Assembly (NCBI GenBank): GCA_023053545.1
Contig: JAKZAN010000007.1
Span: 6,014,001-6,078,000, forward strand
DNA from: Lepidurus packardi
Taxonomy: Eukaryota; Arthropoda; Branchiopoda; Notostraca; Triopsidae
Length of the DNA stretch: 64,000 nucleotides
Reading direction: 5' to 3'
In this document: one piece after another, positions 21,743 to 35,086 of the stretch
Layout of the letters: the number at the start of each line of letters is the position of its first letter
Numbering within the stretch: position 1 is the stretch's first letter
Program-made: the position numbers and the translations under genes
The notes under the pieces: generated by a model
Told to the model about the DNA's origin: nothing
The model's database searches: none
Seen by the model: the letters and a program-made list of their open reading frames with translations, nothing else

Positions 21743-23536
21743 ATGGCTGCAGTGACGTGCTGTCGTTTGACATTGTCATCACTTGTAAGAGAAGTTCGCG
21801 TTGCTGCTGGACAACCACCACAGGCTCAGCAAACCAAGTTGGGACATCGCACTTACGTGTTGAACTCCCAGTACCGTCAGCAAGCCCATTTTTGTGCTCT
21901 TTGCCCCACTCATGGCGTGAACAGGAATGATCGGAAGCTTCAGAATGGAAGCAGCAAGCATGGGTTCAAGCACGATGTTTCAACATCCTCAAATTACCCC
22001 AGGTTAACACCTGATCAGGTTCAGAAGTGACAGGTCTGCTCTTCTTATAAACACTTAACACAATGATTAGGCCACCCACATACTTCAATCAGGCGAAAAA
22101 TGCAGAGAAGAAACGATACCAGGGCCAGTAAAATCATATGATTGGAACCAACTTTCTTCCAATAATCCAATGGAGGACACCTTAGCAATAGCCCACTGCA
22201 AAGCTACTAATGGTAAAACATTATACAAAATAAATTTGCGTATTAAGCGTGCATTTACTTGCAGGTATGCTTTTTGCCATTTACGACGGTCATGGTGGGC
22301 CGTCATGTTCTCAAGTAATCTCTAAGCGCCTGCTCACCTATGTATGCACAGCACTAGCTAAACCTTACCTGGAACCTTATAACCAGTTTTTACAACTTGA
22401 TCAAATTGACCCCAAACATTTCATTCAAGACGTCACTTCAACGGTTGAACTTCGAACGGAACTAACGAGCCTTTATCAAGAAAGTTACAGCGATTACATC
22501 CGTTATCTAGCTACGGAATTCAATAAAACCTCTCCAGAAGATTGCATAACGCAAGCCTTTCTCCACTTGGATAAAGACATTAGCCAAGAAGCCTTAATTA
22601 ACCTATTGGGAAACCAAGCCTCGTATCCTGTAGAAGAATTCAAGAGCTCTCACAAGAAGATGGCAACAGAGAAGAGTGTGGCTTTGGCGACGCTGAGCGT
22701 TGCCATGTCAGGAGCTGTGGCTTGTGTATCGTACGTCCATAATAATGAAGTTATGGTGGCCAGTGTCGGAGATTGTCAAGCCGTTGTTGGCTATCAAGGC
22801 GAAGACGGAAACTGGTTGCCTTTGAAAGTATCGGTGGAACACACGACCGAAAATCCTGGCGAGGTTGAACGAATATTTCAGGTATTTCTTTATTTGACCC
22901 TTTCGAATGTTTTTTACTTATGGGAATTCACAGGAACACCCGAAGAGTGAGCGAGATACAGTATTGCGAATGGATCGCCTTCTTGGCCAGCTCATGCCAC
23001 TTAGAGCCTTAGGGGACTATCGATTTAAGTGGCCTAGGAATATATTGGAAAAGCACGTGGTACCTATTATAGGCCGCAATGCCTTACCGCCCAACTATAA
23101 GACACCTCCCTATCTTTCAGCTACCCCTGAAATTCGCACTCATAAGTTAGCACCCAAAGATAAATTCTTAATCGTTGCGTCGGATGGGTTATGGGATCAG
23201 CTAACCCCATTGGAAGTTGTTCGGTTGGTGGGCGAACACATGTCCGGCCGTGAAGCGTTAGGTTCTTTGCATCTACCTCAAGGAGATGTGTCTCTTGCCG
23301 AGATTAATAACATGCTCACAGCTCGCAGGGAAGGTCTAAGAAAACGTCCTCTAGATAGAAATGGTGCTACCCATTTACTTCGCCATGCTTTGAGTACCAC
23401 AGAGACCGGCTTAGATCATGACAGGTTGTCGGAGTTATTGACTATGCCTGATGATGTCGTTCGGCTCTTTAGGGACGATATTTCGATTATTGTCATTTAT
23501 TTCAATACGGAATACTTGATAAAAGCTGTACCTTAA
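21743..23536 (+). CDS. Pdp: Pyruvate dehydrogenase phosphatase catalytic subunit, mitochondrial
   Basis: PP2C-type Mg/Mn-dependent phosphatase that dephosphorylates and reactivates the E1 subunit of pyruvate dehydrogenase in the mitochondrial matrix. Exons: 21743-22018, 22071-22212, 22265-22881 and 22934-23536, totalling 545 residues, near the usual 530-550. The N-terminus is rich in Arg/Ser/Val and lacks acidic residues (MAAVTCCRLTLSSLVREVRV), as expected of a targeting peptide. PP2C motifs are FAIYDGHGGPSCSQ, ASVGDCQAVVGYQ, PLRALGDYRFKWP and IVASDGLWDQLTP. The large second exon has the PDP-specific insert seen in the family. Separated by about 1.4 kb from the anoctamin gene on the same strand. 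Confidence 0.93.
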
Positions 23537-24935
23537 GCCGTCCGTAATCGACGTTGGAGCAAATTTTTCTTGAGTACATAATTAGCTTAGTTAAGTTTTA
23601 CATGTTAAACATGTGATGGATTCTCGAAGTGCTACTTAACGATTAACGCAGAAAGGTAAACGCAGATTTAATTACGATAGCACTACGGCCAAATGTTCGT
23701 ACTAGTCAGTTCATAACTTACAGGAAGATCGGCGAATAAGAGTCCTAAAGCGATAAAAAAAAATTGTGTGTAAAGTTGAGTGGCGTATCGCTTACCATTT
23801 TTAGGACATAGACTTGTGATTAGAATCTCGAGCGTTTATTACTTTAGTCCTGTCACATGTTTTGACATTTAGTTTAAATTTTGTTGTGGTTACAGAAATT
23901 CTAGTGATTGGTTTGTCAAGGAATACAGTTTTAGTGTTTTTTTCAGAAAGCGTTATCGGGTGTCCTTTTTTAAATATGAATAACGTAATCGTATTGTAAT
24001 CTCTTGGTCACGAGTTATACAAACTACATGTGGTTTTTGTGATTTTACAAAGGAGGAACATTACTCAAAACACTCTGCTTATCTTAACATGCTAAGTTGA
24101 AAATTTGGCCGATTAATTGACTAAATTAATTTCCTGGCTCATTAGCGGACTAGTCCGACCTTCGATGGATGGGAAAACCCGAACTACGGATTGGGGTGGA
24201 TCTAAGCGGAAATAACTAGTGCTTCGCTGTCATTGAGAAGATAAAGGAAGTTTTATAATCCAGGTCTTATTTCCGTTTGACATTTCAATTAGAAAATCAC
24301 TTCGCCGTAATGTACTCTCTCTTTTTTATACTTTCTATCGAAACGTCCCTAAAGAAAAACGAAAGTTCTGGCCCCAGGACCAATGCGACACCAGTGCCAC
24401 TTGCTTGCATCAAGCAATCTTTATCTTCGTGTTTTCTTTTGGTGGTGAAATGTGGTTTGTGACTAAACTACATTAACAAATACGGTAATTAATCAGGAAT
24501 ATTATTTAGAATGTGAATGCATGTGCTGTCTGCTGATATCTTCTTTGCTCACGGTACTTAAGACCTAAGCAATTATACCAATAATCAAATCAAATGAACA
24601 ATGGGACTTATTTGACCTTTTAAATATGTGATTAATTCAAAATCAACGTGTGCGTAAGTAAGTCCAATCTAGATTATGTCAGCTAAGCCAAGCTATAGTA
24701 ATCTGAGTTACGAGTTAGGCTGTATTGTATCTAGCTCTTTCATATAAGTATGAGATTAGATATAAATCTAGACTGTGTTTGCATTGATTTATCTCATTAT
24801 AGCATGCTGGGCTGGAATTGGCATTGAATAACGGGGTATTTCGTAGATTGGCTGAGTTTTTTTGTTGCTGCATGAGCATGGAGCTTACGTTGTTTATATT
24901 GAGTTTACATTTTAGTTTCCCACATCTCATTGGTG
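23537..24935. other. Intergenic between PDP and anoctamin
   Basis: AT-rich, 1.4 kb, no convincing ORF or repeat. It should contain the PDP 3'UTR and the anoctamin promoter. Confidence 0.4.
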
Positions 24936-27900
24936 ATGACTGACCCGTATCAGCGTCACTCGTCTCAGTGGGGTTACCCATCTCGTAGCAGCTTCTCCAA
25001 TGCTACCTTCATAGACCCCTCTTCCGTAGAGTTTCAAGACGAGGAAGCAAATGTCCTTATGGACGTTGCACACTTTGAATATTCAAATGGAAATCAACAC
25101 CCAGAGAAGAAACTGCCCGCACAATCATCACTGCCCAACCCATCCATTTCGTCGGAGTCACCAATTTTGGAAAAAGAGAGACACCTAACCGGTGCAAAAA
25201 AGCTGCTCTGGGAGCATGTAAGTTTCCAATTATAATACCGAGTCTTTTCTAAAGACACCCTATTTTCAGAATCCCAGCTTATTTTTCACTGATGGACTCA
25301 GGAAGATAGACTTTGTCTTAGTTTGGGACGCTAGTGTAGTTTCTCAAGCATGTGATGCAGCTCAATTAAAACGACATGTATTTGAAGCCAACTTAGAAAG
25401 AGAAGGCTTAGAAATTGAAAGCCAGGAAGGAGATGGACATACCTTACATTTTGTTAAGGTTCATGCTCCTCAAGAGGTGCTGAGTCGTTATGCCGAAATT
25501 CTGAAGTTACGAATGCCTATGAAGAAGGTATAATTCTTTGTATATTACCCAATTAATACGAATAATAATTAATATAATTAATACGTCGTGTTAAACGTAG
25601 ATTCGTCCCGAGGTAATGGAAGCTGTAGGACCTGCCAGTTTGGAGTTTCTCAATAAAATACCTGGAATGCTTCAGATCCAAAACGTGACAAACGAGATCG
25701 TTACTGGAGTCAAGTCTCGTTTCGATCAAGTATTGGATTACATCAAGCCTGACCCAATCCTTTTTCCTCCCAAAGAGCAGCGGTTTACCGCCGTTTTCAG
25801 CAGAGACAAAGAATATCTGTAATAGTGTTAAGTTTTTTTTTTACTAATGTCATCTAAGTTGGACGTCTGTTTTAGCTTCGATATGAACGAAGACGAATTT
25901 TATACGTCAAGTATGCGATCAAGGATTGTAGACTTCATCCTGAAACGGAAGAGATTCCGTGAAGATACCGAGGATGAATTTGCCTTTGGCATAGAACGAC
26001 TTTTGGCTGAAGGAGCTTACGGAGCAGCCTATCCGTTGCACGATGTAATAAGAATTGTACCAAAAGCTTTATTTAGGTATCTAATTGTTTTATTTGTGTC
26101 TAACTTATTCAGGGAAGCCTTAAAGCAGACGGCAATTTAAGATCACTGCTTGCTCAGAGATGGGCTACCTTGAGAGAGTGGTACAGGTATCAACCGTTAG
26201 ACTACGTGAAAGACTACTTTGGTGTAAAAATTGGCCTCTATTTCGCATGGTTGGGTTTTTACACCCATACCTTAATTTGGGCATCTATAGTAGGGGTACT
26301 TTGTTTTATGTTTGGTGTCAGCACAATGAGAAATAATCTTCCGAGGTAATAACAAGAATTTCTTGTATAATAGGGCTAAATTCATTTTCTTTTAGCGATG
26401 AAATATGCAGCGGTAAATTAAACCAGACTATGTGCCCAGCGTGCGACCACTTTTGCGATTATTGGTATCTGGGAGAAACGTGCTTGCATACTAGGGTCAC
26501 ATATTTGTTTGATAACGCCACCACGGTCTTTTTTGCCATTTTTATGTCATTCTGGGGTAAGATTCAAACAAGCTTCTACTCAATTCTTCTTAATAATAAC
26601 ATCCTTAGCGGCTATATTTTTGGAGTTATGGAAACGTTATAGTGCAGAAATCACTCATCGCTGGGATTTAACCGGTTTTGATGCTCAAGAAGAACACCCT
26701 AGACCCCAATACTTGGCCAGATTGGCCCACGTAAAAAGTAAAAAGGTACTTGGAACAGTGTTTTTATCTTCATTTTAATTATAGAATTTAAATTGACTTG
26801 TTAGGTAAACGTAATTACGAACACACTTGAGCCAAGAGTTCCGTTTTGGAAAATGAAGTTTCCTGCTACTTTGCTTAGTGTGTCATTGGTACTCTTACTA
26901 GTAAGCTTACGTTGAGTTTGTTTTGAACAAGTGTGATGTAGCAAATACTTGTTTAGGTATGCCTTGCGTTGTCAGCTGTCATTGGAGTAATTCTGTACCG
27001 AATGTCAACGTTAGCAGCTCTTAGCATTTATGGAGACTCCATCGTCACATCGTATGCTATGCTTTTCACCACAGCCACTGCCGCGTCCCTTAATTTGGCC
27101 TGCATCTTGGTCTTTAATAAAGTAAGTAAAGAAATTGTTTTGGTTTGAGTAATTAATCTTCATTTGGGTTAGTTTTACGAGCGAATGGCGGTTTGGTTAA
27201 CCGAGTTGGAACTTCTTCGGACGCAATCCGAGTTCGAAGATAGTCTTACGTTAAAGATGTATTTGCTGCAATTCGTCAATCACTACGCTTCTATCTTTTA
27301 CATTGCCTTCTTTAAAGGCAAATTTGTTGGGTATCCTGGTAAATATAACCGCTTTCTGGGTTACAGACAGGAGGAGGTAAAAATTAAATACTTCTAAAAT
27401 TTCCTATACTTACGAGTTGCGTATAACGCGTTTTAGTGTGGTCCTGGGGGTTGTTTGATGGAATTGTGCATCCAACTGGCTATCATTATGGTAGGCAAAC
27501 AAGCCATGAACTCCATCTTGGAAATGGTCTGGCCGTAAGTTTTCCTTTTATGAACTTAATATGACTTATTATAAAGAATTTATTAACTTTGTGCACCTTT
27601 TTTTTTTTTAGGATGGTCTTTAAGTGGCTTAATACATTGAAAGTACGTACGGGATTGGGCCAACGGAATAATTATTCGAATACCATCCGCTATCGTACCC
27701 AGTGGACCCAAGATTACAAATTGGTCCCTTGGGGGACCGAAACTTTATTTGGAGAATATTTAGAAATGGGTGATTATTTTTTTTTTTTTTATGTGAAAAT
27801 GTTAAATTGGGTATTAATTTTTACTTGTAGTGCTGCAGTATGGATTCGTGACCATTTTTGTGGCAGCGTTTCCCCTGGCTCCCTTGTTTGCCCTACTCAA

Positions 27901-28760
27901 CAATATACTTGAGATGCGACTAGATGCAAGGAAGATTCTTACGTTACACAGGCGACCTGTAGCCCAAAGAGTGAAAGATATTGGCATCTGGTACAGCATT
28001 TTGGATGGACTTGGCAAGCTGGCTGTCGTCACGAATGTAATTTTGGCTTACCGTTTGTAACGTAGTACCTAATATCCTTTTATCTTGTAGGGCTTTATTA
28101 TTGCGTTTACATCTGATTTTATTCCACGCCTGGTTTACACGATACGTGACAGTCCTGACGGAACTTTAGCAGGATATTTGAACCACTCGTTAGCTGCCTT
28201 TAACACTAGTGATTTTCCTGAACAGTCTCGCCCTGTGATTCATTTGTCGCAACATGTTGAACTCTGCTATTATCAAGACCATCGCAATCCGCCGGATAGT
28301 ACTAATCCGTAAGTTATTATACCCACTTCAGTTCTTCACCGAACTTTTACCTAATTCTGTACAGGCATGAACTCGTGCTAATAGTTCAATATTTTATTTT
28401 GCAAGGTATGAACATAACGCAAATTATTGGATTATTATGGCTGCACGCTTGGCATTTGTGGTCGTGTTCCAAAACGTGGTAGCTTGTCTGGTGATGTTGG
28501 TGCAGTGGGCTATACCAGATATGGCTCGTTCCTTGTCTGACCAGATCCGCCAAGAAGCGTATCTCACGAATGAGATAATCATCAAACAAGAAATGATCCG
28601 AGCTCGTGGTCGCCAAGCACCTGGTGCAGTGCAAGGTGATGCGACAGCTTGGGACCCAACTAAACTCACCGCTGAAACGAATGGGGCAGCTCCCGGGCAG
28701 TATTTAAGAAGAACAAAATCGTCAGAGCCCAGAGCGAATGCAAGATCTGTCCATGTGTAA
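24936..28760 (+). CDS. Anoctamin (TMEM16) calcium-activated channel/scramblase
   Basis: About a dozen exons encoding a full anoctamin. The cytosolic dimerisation domain shows [16 protein letters not shown] (about 25293) and [15 protein letters not shown]. The membrane part starts [20 protein letters not shown] (about 26190), then [73 protein letters not shown] and [10 protein letters not shown], ending [12 protein letters not shown] and [12 protein letters not shown]. The acidic residues of the TM7-TM8 Ca2+ site ([15 protein letters not shown]) are conserved, so Ca2+ gating is expected. It resembles the ANO1-7 group more than ANO8/10. The ATG at 24936 is the first in frame; a preceding in-frame TTG is not a start. 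Confidence 0.92.
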
Positions 28761-29659
28761 TGGATTTACTACAGTCACGAAGCAGCTTTCGTTTTATATT
28801 TCGTTGGCAGTTTTTCTCTCTTTGGTTCGCCTTTAACTGGGGTTATTTTTTGAAAGAATATCTATTAAGTTATTAGGTGTTTTTGTGGTTTCACTTGAAT
28901 TATGTATCTCCTTTACCCATGACTTATGCCAATAGCGCTTCTTGCTGCCCTTCGTGCTCCCTGTCCGCTTTCTGAGATCCTACCAAATTACCCGAGCAGA
29001 ATGATCTAGTCTTCCTGCGAATTTGGCACAAGCCTGCAAACCCAACGCTTTGACCCTTCCCTGGTTGTCCTTTTTACATTTAAGGTAGCTGCCAGTTGTT
29101 TCTCCATATTTCAATTATGGGGTTTGGAAATAATCGGGTTTAAAAAACTGTTTTTCTATCCTTGCCTTGACTGGAGTGCAATTATGTGGACGTTATTACT
29201 CTTACTAGTCCCCAGTGGATTTTTTTAGGATGTGATAGATATATAATATACGAAATACAAAAGATCTAATGTCTTTAACTACTGGTTTTCTTGCTTCATT
29301 TTCCATTTAGGGTGATTTCCACTAAATTCGTTCCCGTCTAGGGTCGAATTCCCCAGAAAAATTCAGTAAAGAGTTCATTATGTCTTTTGTCAAAGACAAT
29401 TAAAATAGGGATGATGGTATAGGAGCAGGCAACATTTCTGCAGAGCTAAACAGGCCTTCAACTCGTAAGTCGAAATCTAGCTGGCAAATTTCTTTGCTTG
29501 GAGCTGTTCAAGGGCAGGGAGAGATAAACGGTACCGCTAGCGGTAAAGTTATTTTCTAAAGAAAAACAAAAACACGTTTTCAAGTCTTGCTTTTCTCAGG
29601 ACACACCGTCTGGTCGTCGTGCCCACGGGACCCAGTTAGAAAATAATAAAGAATGTGCG
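28761..29659. other. Intergenic between anoctamin and DHODH
   Basis: About 0.9 kb with no gene seen. It includes the 3'UTR of anoctamin and the DHODH upstream region. Confidence 0.4.
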
Positions 29660-31232
29660 ATGGCGGCTAATAGTTTAAAAGTAATTAATATTTTAGCCAT
29701 TAGTTTATGTAAAAAACATATTATAATTGTTTTTATGTTTTCTCAAGAGGAAGCTATTTTCGCTTGGGGCCGTCACGTTTGGCGGAACTGTGGCCTTTGC
29801 CTCAATATGCACAATCAAAGGCAATGAAGACTTTTACGCGAACTTTCTCATGCCTGTGGTTCACAAATGGGTGGATCCTGAGCTAGCGCACAATGCTGCC
29901 GTTTGGGCAGCTAAACACCGCCTTATTCAACCGAAGACCAAGGAATATACGTCGCTTGTAAGAAACTTTGTTTTGATTGCTGCGTATAGCAACATTAAAG
30001 TACTTCATTTCTAGCGTACGAAACTGTTTGGAAAAGAATTCCGGAATTGTCTGGGGATGGCAGCCGGTTTCGATAAGCATGGAGAAGCGTTTGAAGGATT
30101 GTTTGATGTTGGATTTGGCTTCGTTGAAATAGGTTCAGTAACACCTGAACCCCAGCCCGGTAATCCTCGCCCTCGAGTTTTTAGGCTGCTTGAAGATAAA
30201 GCGATTATTAATAGGTAAGACGGGTACCAAAAAAAATCCTATATTCTAATGCCGGTATGCGGTTTCTCTAGATACGGCTTCAATAGCGAAGGACACGACA
30301 TTGTATACGACCGAGTGACAAGCTATATTGGGCAGGAGTCATGCGGGGTACTGGGAGTGAATCTAGGAAAGAACAAAATGTCTGAAGATGCGGCAGCTGA
30401 TTATGTTAAAGGCGTTGAAAAGTTCGGTGATGTTGCGGATTACCTAGTTATCAATATTTCCAGGTATATTTATTTCTTCTGTTTTTGCTTTCCATAAGTA
30501 GAATAATCGCGTTAATATAGCCCGAATACACCCGGACTGAGACTCCTTCAAAATGCAAAGGAATTGCAAGGTCTTATTTCGAACGTAATCCAGGCTAGAA
30601 ATTCTTTGCCGTCTCGGCACCCACCCGTTCTGCTAAAAATTGCCCCAGACCTAACAGAAGATGATAAACACGACATTGCGAAAATTGTTTGCAGTAAACA
30701 AGTAAATGCAACCTTAAACTTCTTATTTAAATAATGCATTGCGTTACTGAATATCTAGTACCGATTGGATGGCTTGATTATAAGCAATACGACAATTTCG
30801 CGACCTGCATCGTTGAAAAGCCTACATAAGACTGAAACGGGCGGACTCAGCGGTGAACCTTTGAAAGACATGTCTACGCAGACGATTCGCGAAATGTACC
30901 GGCTAACGAAAGGTGAAGAATCTAATCATCTTGAGCTTTTTTGATTGTGTTTTGCTTAGGAGAAATGCCGATTATTGGAGTCGGAGGAATTTCGTCAGGA
31001 GCAGATGCTTATGAAAAAATTCGAGCTGGCGCTTCCTTGGTTCAGTTGTATACAGCTTTTGCCAATTATGGTCCCCCGGTTGTGGAAAGAATTAAGAAAG
31101 AACTTGCGGATCTGCTCAAGTAATATTAATTAATTAATCAACGTATTTTTAAATACGGTTTTATCCTTCAGACGTGATGGTTTCAGTTCCGTCTCTGAAG
31201 CTGTTGGAGTTGATGGCGGAAAGCCTCAGTAG
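29660..31232 (+). CDS. Dhod: Dihydroorotate dehydrogenase (quinone), mitochondrial, class 2
   Basis: Inner-membrane FMN enzyme that oxidises dihydroorotate to orotate in pyrimidine synthesis and passes electrons to ubiquinone. Exon 1 (29660-29680, MAANSLK) is tiny; exon 2 from 29748 gives the single membrane segment ([20 protein letters not shown]). Later exons show [40 protein letters not shown], the active-site Ser in [15 protein letters not shown] (split by an intron), [29 protein letters not shown] and the FMN-phosphate block [20 protein letters not shown]. The last exon (from about 31174) gives [19 protein letters not shown], like the family C-terminus. It ends about 200 bp before the TDP1 start on the same strand. 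Confidence 0.93.
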
Positions 31233-31436
31233 ATCTATGTTTTCTATTCCACGTGTTAAAAATGCAGAAAATACAGAGATAAAACCCATGTGTTTAAATG
31301 TTACAGTTATTGTCGCTTTAAATCAAAATGCATGGGTTCGATATACAGCCCTTCCTTCCGGCAATCTGCGCGAGACATTGGGGTACGGAGCTTGCGCAGT
31401 ATACAAACACGTGTTTTTGTTATGTTAGAAATTAGA

Positions 31437-33725
31437 ATGGCAACCAGGTCGGAATGCTTGTTCGGTAGTAAATGCTATAGAAAAAATCCTATTCACTTCG
31501 CAGAATTTCAGCACGAACATGGTAAGCGTCGGCTATGAGTGCATTGTAGTAAGATAATTTTAAAATGCCATTTGATTTTAGTTGAAAAGTTGGCTAAGAA
31601 AGTCTTCACAAAGGAGGTCGCAAAAATTAGCGATCTTGGTGTTAATTCCGCCCTTGCTGAGCAAATTCAGTGCGTTTTGAGCTTGCTAAATGGTGGGAAA
31701 ATCAGCGTGTTTGGTAAATTTTAATTATTGTCCTTAAATGTATAGTTCCTGTAACACAAATTATTGATTTGGAGTAGGCCATGAAGTGAAGACAAAAGGA
31801 AAAGACATTGTGCCTACAGTTGAAGAAGTCTCATTCGCAACTGCGTCGACAAATGATGTTTCAGACGAATCCACTCCACCTCCACTCGCAAAAAAAGCTC
31901 GCCTGGATGAAGACCGAGATTCCGAAAAGAACGCGTATCTAAGCAGCTTGTCCAACGCGTCTCAGTGGACAATTCTTGAGAAATGGACTTTATCTGCCCC
32001 ATTTCACTTCTTCTTGAGCAGCATAGAAGATGTTCCAGCTACAGACAAAGAACTACTCAGCGTTAAGTTTTCAGGTTAGGTCGATTGTCGAATACCTGTA
32101 AAACACTTTGTCCTAACCGATTAACATAGATATCTTGGACCCTCTTTTGGGCGATTTGTCTGATAGCCTTCAGCTCAATTATATGGTCGAAGTGGGATGG
32201 CTGCTTGCGCAGTACTGTCGGTTTGGACTCCAGTAAAAATACGAATATTCCTTCTTTGTTTTTGCTTTCACATATTTGTTGTAGACGAAAACCTATGCTG
32301 CTTTTACACGGAGAAGACACTAATGAGCTGAGAAAGGTGTCGGAGGCTATTCCTAGCATAAAAGCTGTCCGGGTGAAACCCAAGTATCCTTTTGGTCATC
32401 ACCATACGTATGTAATCAAGTGTAAATGTAATCATTTCTAAACTTGTATTATCCCTTTGTATAGCAAAATGTGCGTTCTATTTTATGAAGATCGGAGCCT
32501 GCGGATTGTCATTCATACGGGCAACCTGATTGAATCAGACTGGAGTAATAGGACGCAAGGGTAAACTGCGAAGCTTTCGCGATTTTGAGATTAACTATTA
32601 AGAATAATTTCAAATTATAGAGTATGGATAAGCCCACCGTGTCCCCAACTAAGCAGTACTTCCTGCAGTGGGGAATCACCTACTTTTTTCAAGCGTGATT
32701 TACGTCGATACTTCCAGGCATACCAGCTTCCTGACTTGAAACCTTGGTTGGAGCGGATCGAATACTGCGATTTTTCCCATGTCAAGTACTAGAAGCCAAC
32801 TTTCTTTTTCTCAGTTAATTACCAAGTGTTTTCTGTAGCGTTTGTCTCCTTCCCTCCATCCCCGGATCTTATGAAGGGTCGGAAATAAAACGCTGGGGCT
32901 TGGGATACCTACAGTCTCTGCTGCAGACCCACGTTGTGATACCAGAAACGGACACGACTTCCTGGACCTCAGTTATTCAGTGTTCTTCTATCGGAAGTTT
33001 AGGCGCTACTCCAAATGACTGGTTCCTCAATGAAATGGGCAATGCATTATCTGCAAGCACTAAACCAGTATTACGTGATCAAAAGAATGTTAAATTGGTG
33101 AGTTTTCCCACATCATAATTCCTATAAATGTTATTTGCAAAAGAGCCGTACTCTTGTTTTAGATTTTTCCAAGTTTTAAGAACGTAGCGACGAGCCTAAA
33201 TGGAGTTTTGGGTGGAGGATGCTTGCCTTATACGAAGAAACAACACAGCAAACAGCCCTGGTTGAAGGATTACTTATAGTAAGAAGTAAAATGTAGAATC
33301 CGTGATTTGTATGATTGTTTTTGTAGTCAATGGAAGAGTGATCATCGCTTACGCACGAGAGCCGTACCACACATAAAAAGTTATGCTCGACTATCAGCAG
33401 ATAGTCAAAATGCGCTATGGTTTATACTGTCCAGTGCTAATCTGTCGAAAGCTGCTTGGGGAATGAAGAATAAGAAGGGGAGCTGTACAATTCAAGCATA
33501 CGAACTTGGTGTGTTATTTTTACCCAAATATGTGGTAAGTTCGTTAGCTCTACTTAGGAACAAGTCTTAAGAAATCGTATTCCTTAGACGGGAGCAAGTA
33601 GTTCTTGGTTTGAGATCGGTCGCGGTGGAAACCCACCAAAAAATTCATTGCCTTACCCATTCGATATTCCTCTGACGAAGTACGAACAGGAGGACGACCC
33701 ATGGTTTATCGAGCAACTGCGCTAG
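31437..33725 (+). CDS. Tdp1: Tyrosyl-DNA phosphodiesterase 1 with N-terminal PBZ zinc finger
   Basis: Repairs trapped topoisomerase I-DNA and other 3'-blocked ends in the nucleus. Exon 1 (31437-31521) encodes CLFGSKCYRKNPIHFAEFQH, a full match to the poly(ADP-ribose)-binding PBZ pattern (C-x5-C-x6-H-x5-H with the central [FY]G and CYR). A basic helical linker (about 31581-31710) and a Ser/Thr/Pro stretch follow, then the phospholipase-D-like TDP1 domain: TLSAPFHFFLSSI, DILDPLLGDLSDSLQLNYM, first HxK motif FGHHHTKMCVLFYE, IHTGNLIESDWSNRTQG, second HxK motif RAVPHIKSYARLS with LSSANLSKAAWG, ending DDPWFIEQLR. Both catalytic His-Lys-Asn sets are present. The start is the first ATG in frame with the finger; an upstream exon cannot be ruled out because open frame continues 5'. 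Confidence 0.9.
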
Positions 33726-34363
33726 AAAGTCTAGAACAAACGTTATTTGATAAAAGACAGGCAATGGACAAAAGGCGTGATTTACAAAAAATGGTTTTTG
33801 TATGTTTCCCAAGTTGAATGAGAAGACACATGACAAATATTAAACCAATTTGTTGCAGCAATACTTCCTGTTTTCCAGTCTGAATCGTTTTGCCAAAACA
33901 CATCCAACAACTTAAAATACTAGGGCTTGCGGGGCGAACAGGTATACAGTTATCAGAATTCGAAACATTGAGGCCATTTTTTTAAATACCAAGTGGAAAA
34001 AAAGTATTAAAAAAATCGAGCGAAAGTTAATCAACTCCATGTGTAAAAACTAAGTGATCATCAGCCTCCAAAAACTTGGTAACTATGTCGATGGGTTGTT
34101 TAGGGGCCTACAACACTAGTATGTATGGAATATTTTTTGGAAAACCGCATTGATGAATACCGTACGATACCCATGCCAGACAAATCAGTTTGTAGCCTAA
34201 GTTGTTTCTTAATAAACTAATGTCAGCTCGGGAGGGAGTAGGTAAAGAAATTTGAGGCTATTTACAAGACATGAGAATCTTCTTACAAAAAATGGCCAAA
34301 AATGAGGAAAACGGGGTAGTACAACGTGACGAAGGGCATGCCCGCCACAACGATGCGTATAAT
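33726..34363. other. Intergenic, convergent TDP1 and HMGB 3' ends
   Basis: 3'UTR regions of two convergent genes. AATAAA-like signals are visible on the plus strand near 34210. No gene seen. Confidence 0.4.
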
Positions 34364-35086
34364 TTAATCATCATCGCCGTCATCATCATCATCGTCGTCG
34401 TCAATTTCCTCCTCTGCTTCAGCTTCTGCTCCCTTTGCCTTCTTTTTGTAGGCAGTCATTTCCTGGACAAGTAACAACCATATGAAAACAAGCACTTTTT
34501 ACGGACAAGTAGATTCTTACCCTTTCATATCGGCCTTTGTCCTTTTCGGCCATGGATTCGTATTTGCTCTTAGTAGCTTGGTCAACATCACCCCATTTCT
34601 TACCCAACTCCTTGGCGATGTCTCCCACTCCATACTCTGGGTTAATTGCCTTGACTTTTCCACGCTCGTCATTGCAAAACCAGAAAAACGCCGACCTAAG
34701 GAATAACCAGAAATTTATAAAACGTCTGATTTGGTAAACGTAAACAAGTTGCAAAACGGTGCTACTTACAAAGCGCGTTTGGGTGCATTCGGATCTTTTG
34801 TTTGCTTGCGCTTGCGACCTCGGACTTTTTCGCCCTTGGGTGGGATATAATCCTTCATTTCATCATCGAAACGAGTCTTGTCGCGTTCGGCCATTTCGTG
34901 GAAACGTTTACGCTCCTTCTCATTCATGGTCTTCCACCGTTCGGCGCATTTCTTGGAGAATTCAGCGAAGACGACGGACTCATCGGGGTGTTTTTTCTTG
35001 TGTTCTTCACGGCAGGTCTGCACAAAGAACGCGTAAGCGGTCATACGACCACGTGGCTTGTTAGCGTCGGCTTTCGCACGCGGCAT
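34364..35086 (-). CDS. High mobility group B protein with two HMG boxes
   Basis: Non-sequence-specific DNA-bending chromatin protein. Exons: 34770-35086, 34521-34695 and 34364-34462, totalling 196 residues. Box A reads [20 protein letters not shown] ... [20 protein letters not shown]; box B follows [20 protein letters not shown] ... [13 protein letters not shown]. The basic linker ([10 protein letters not shown]) is present and the tail ends in an Asp-rich acidic stretch ([16 protein letters not shown]), as in HMGB1-3 and fly HmgD/DSP1 relatives. The start at 35086 is the first ATG, right at [15 protein letters not shown]. Confidence 0.93.
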
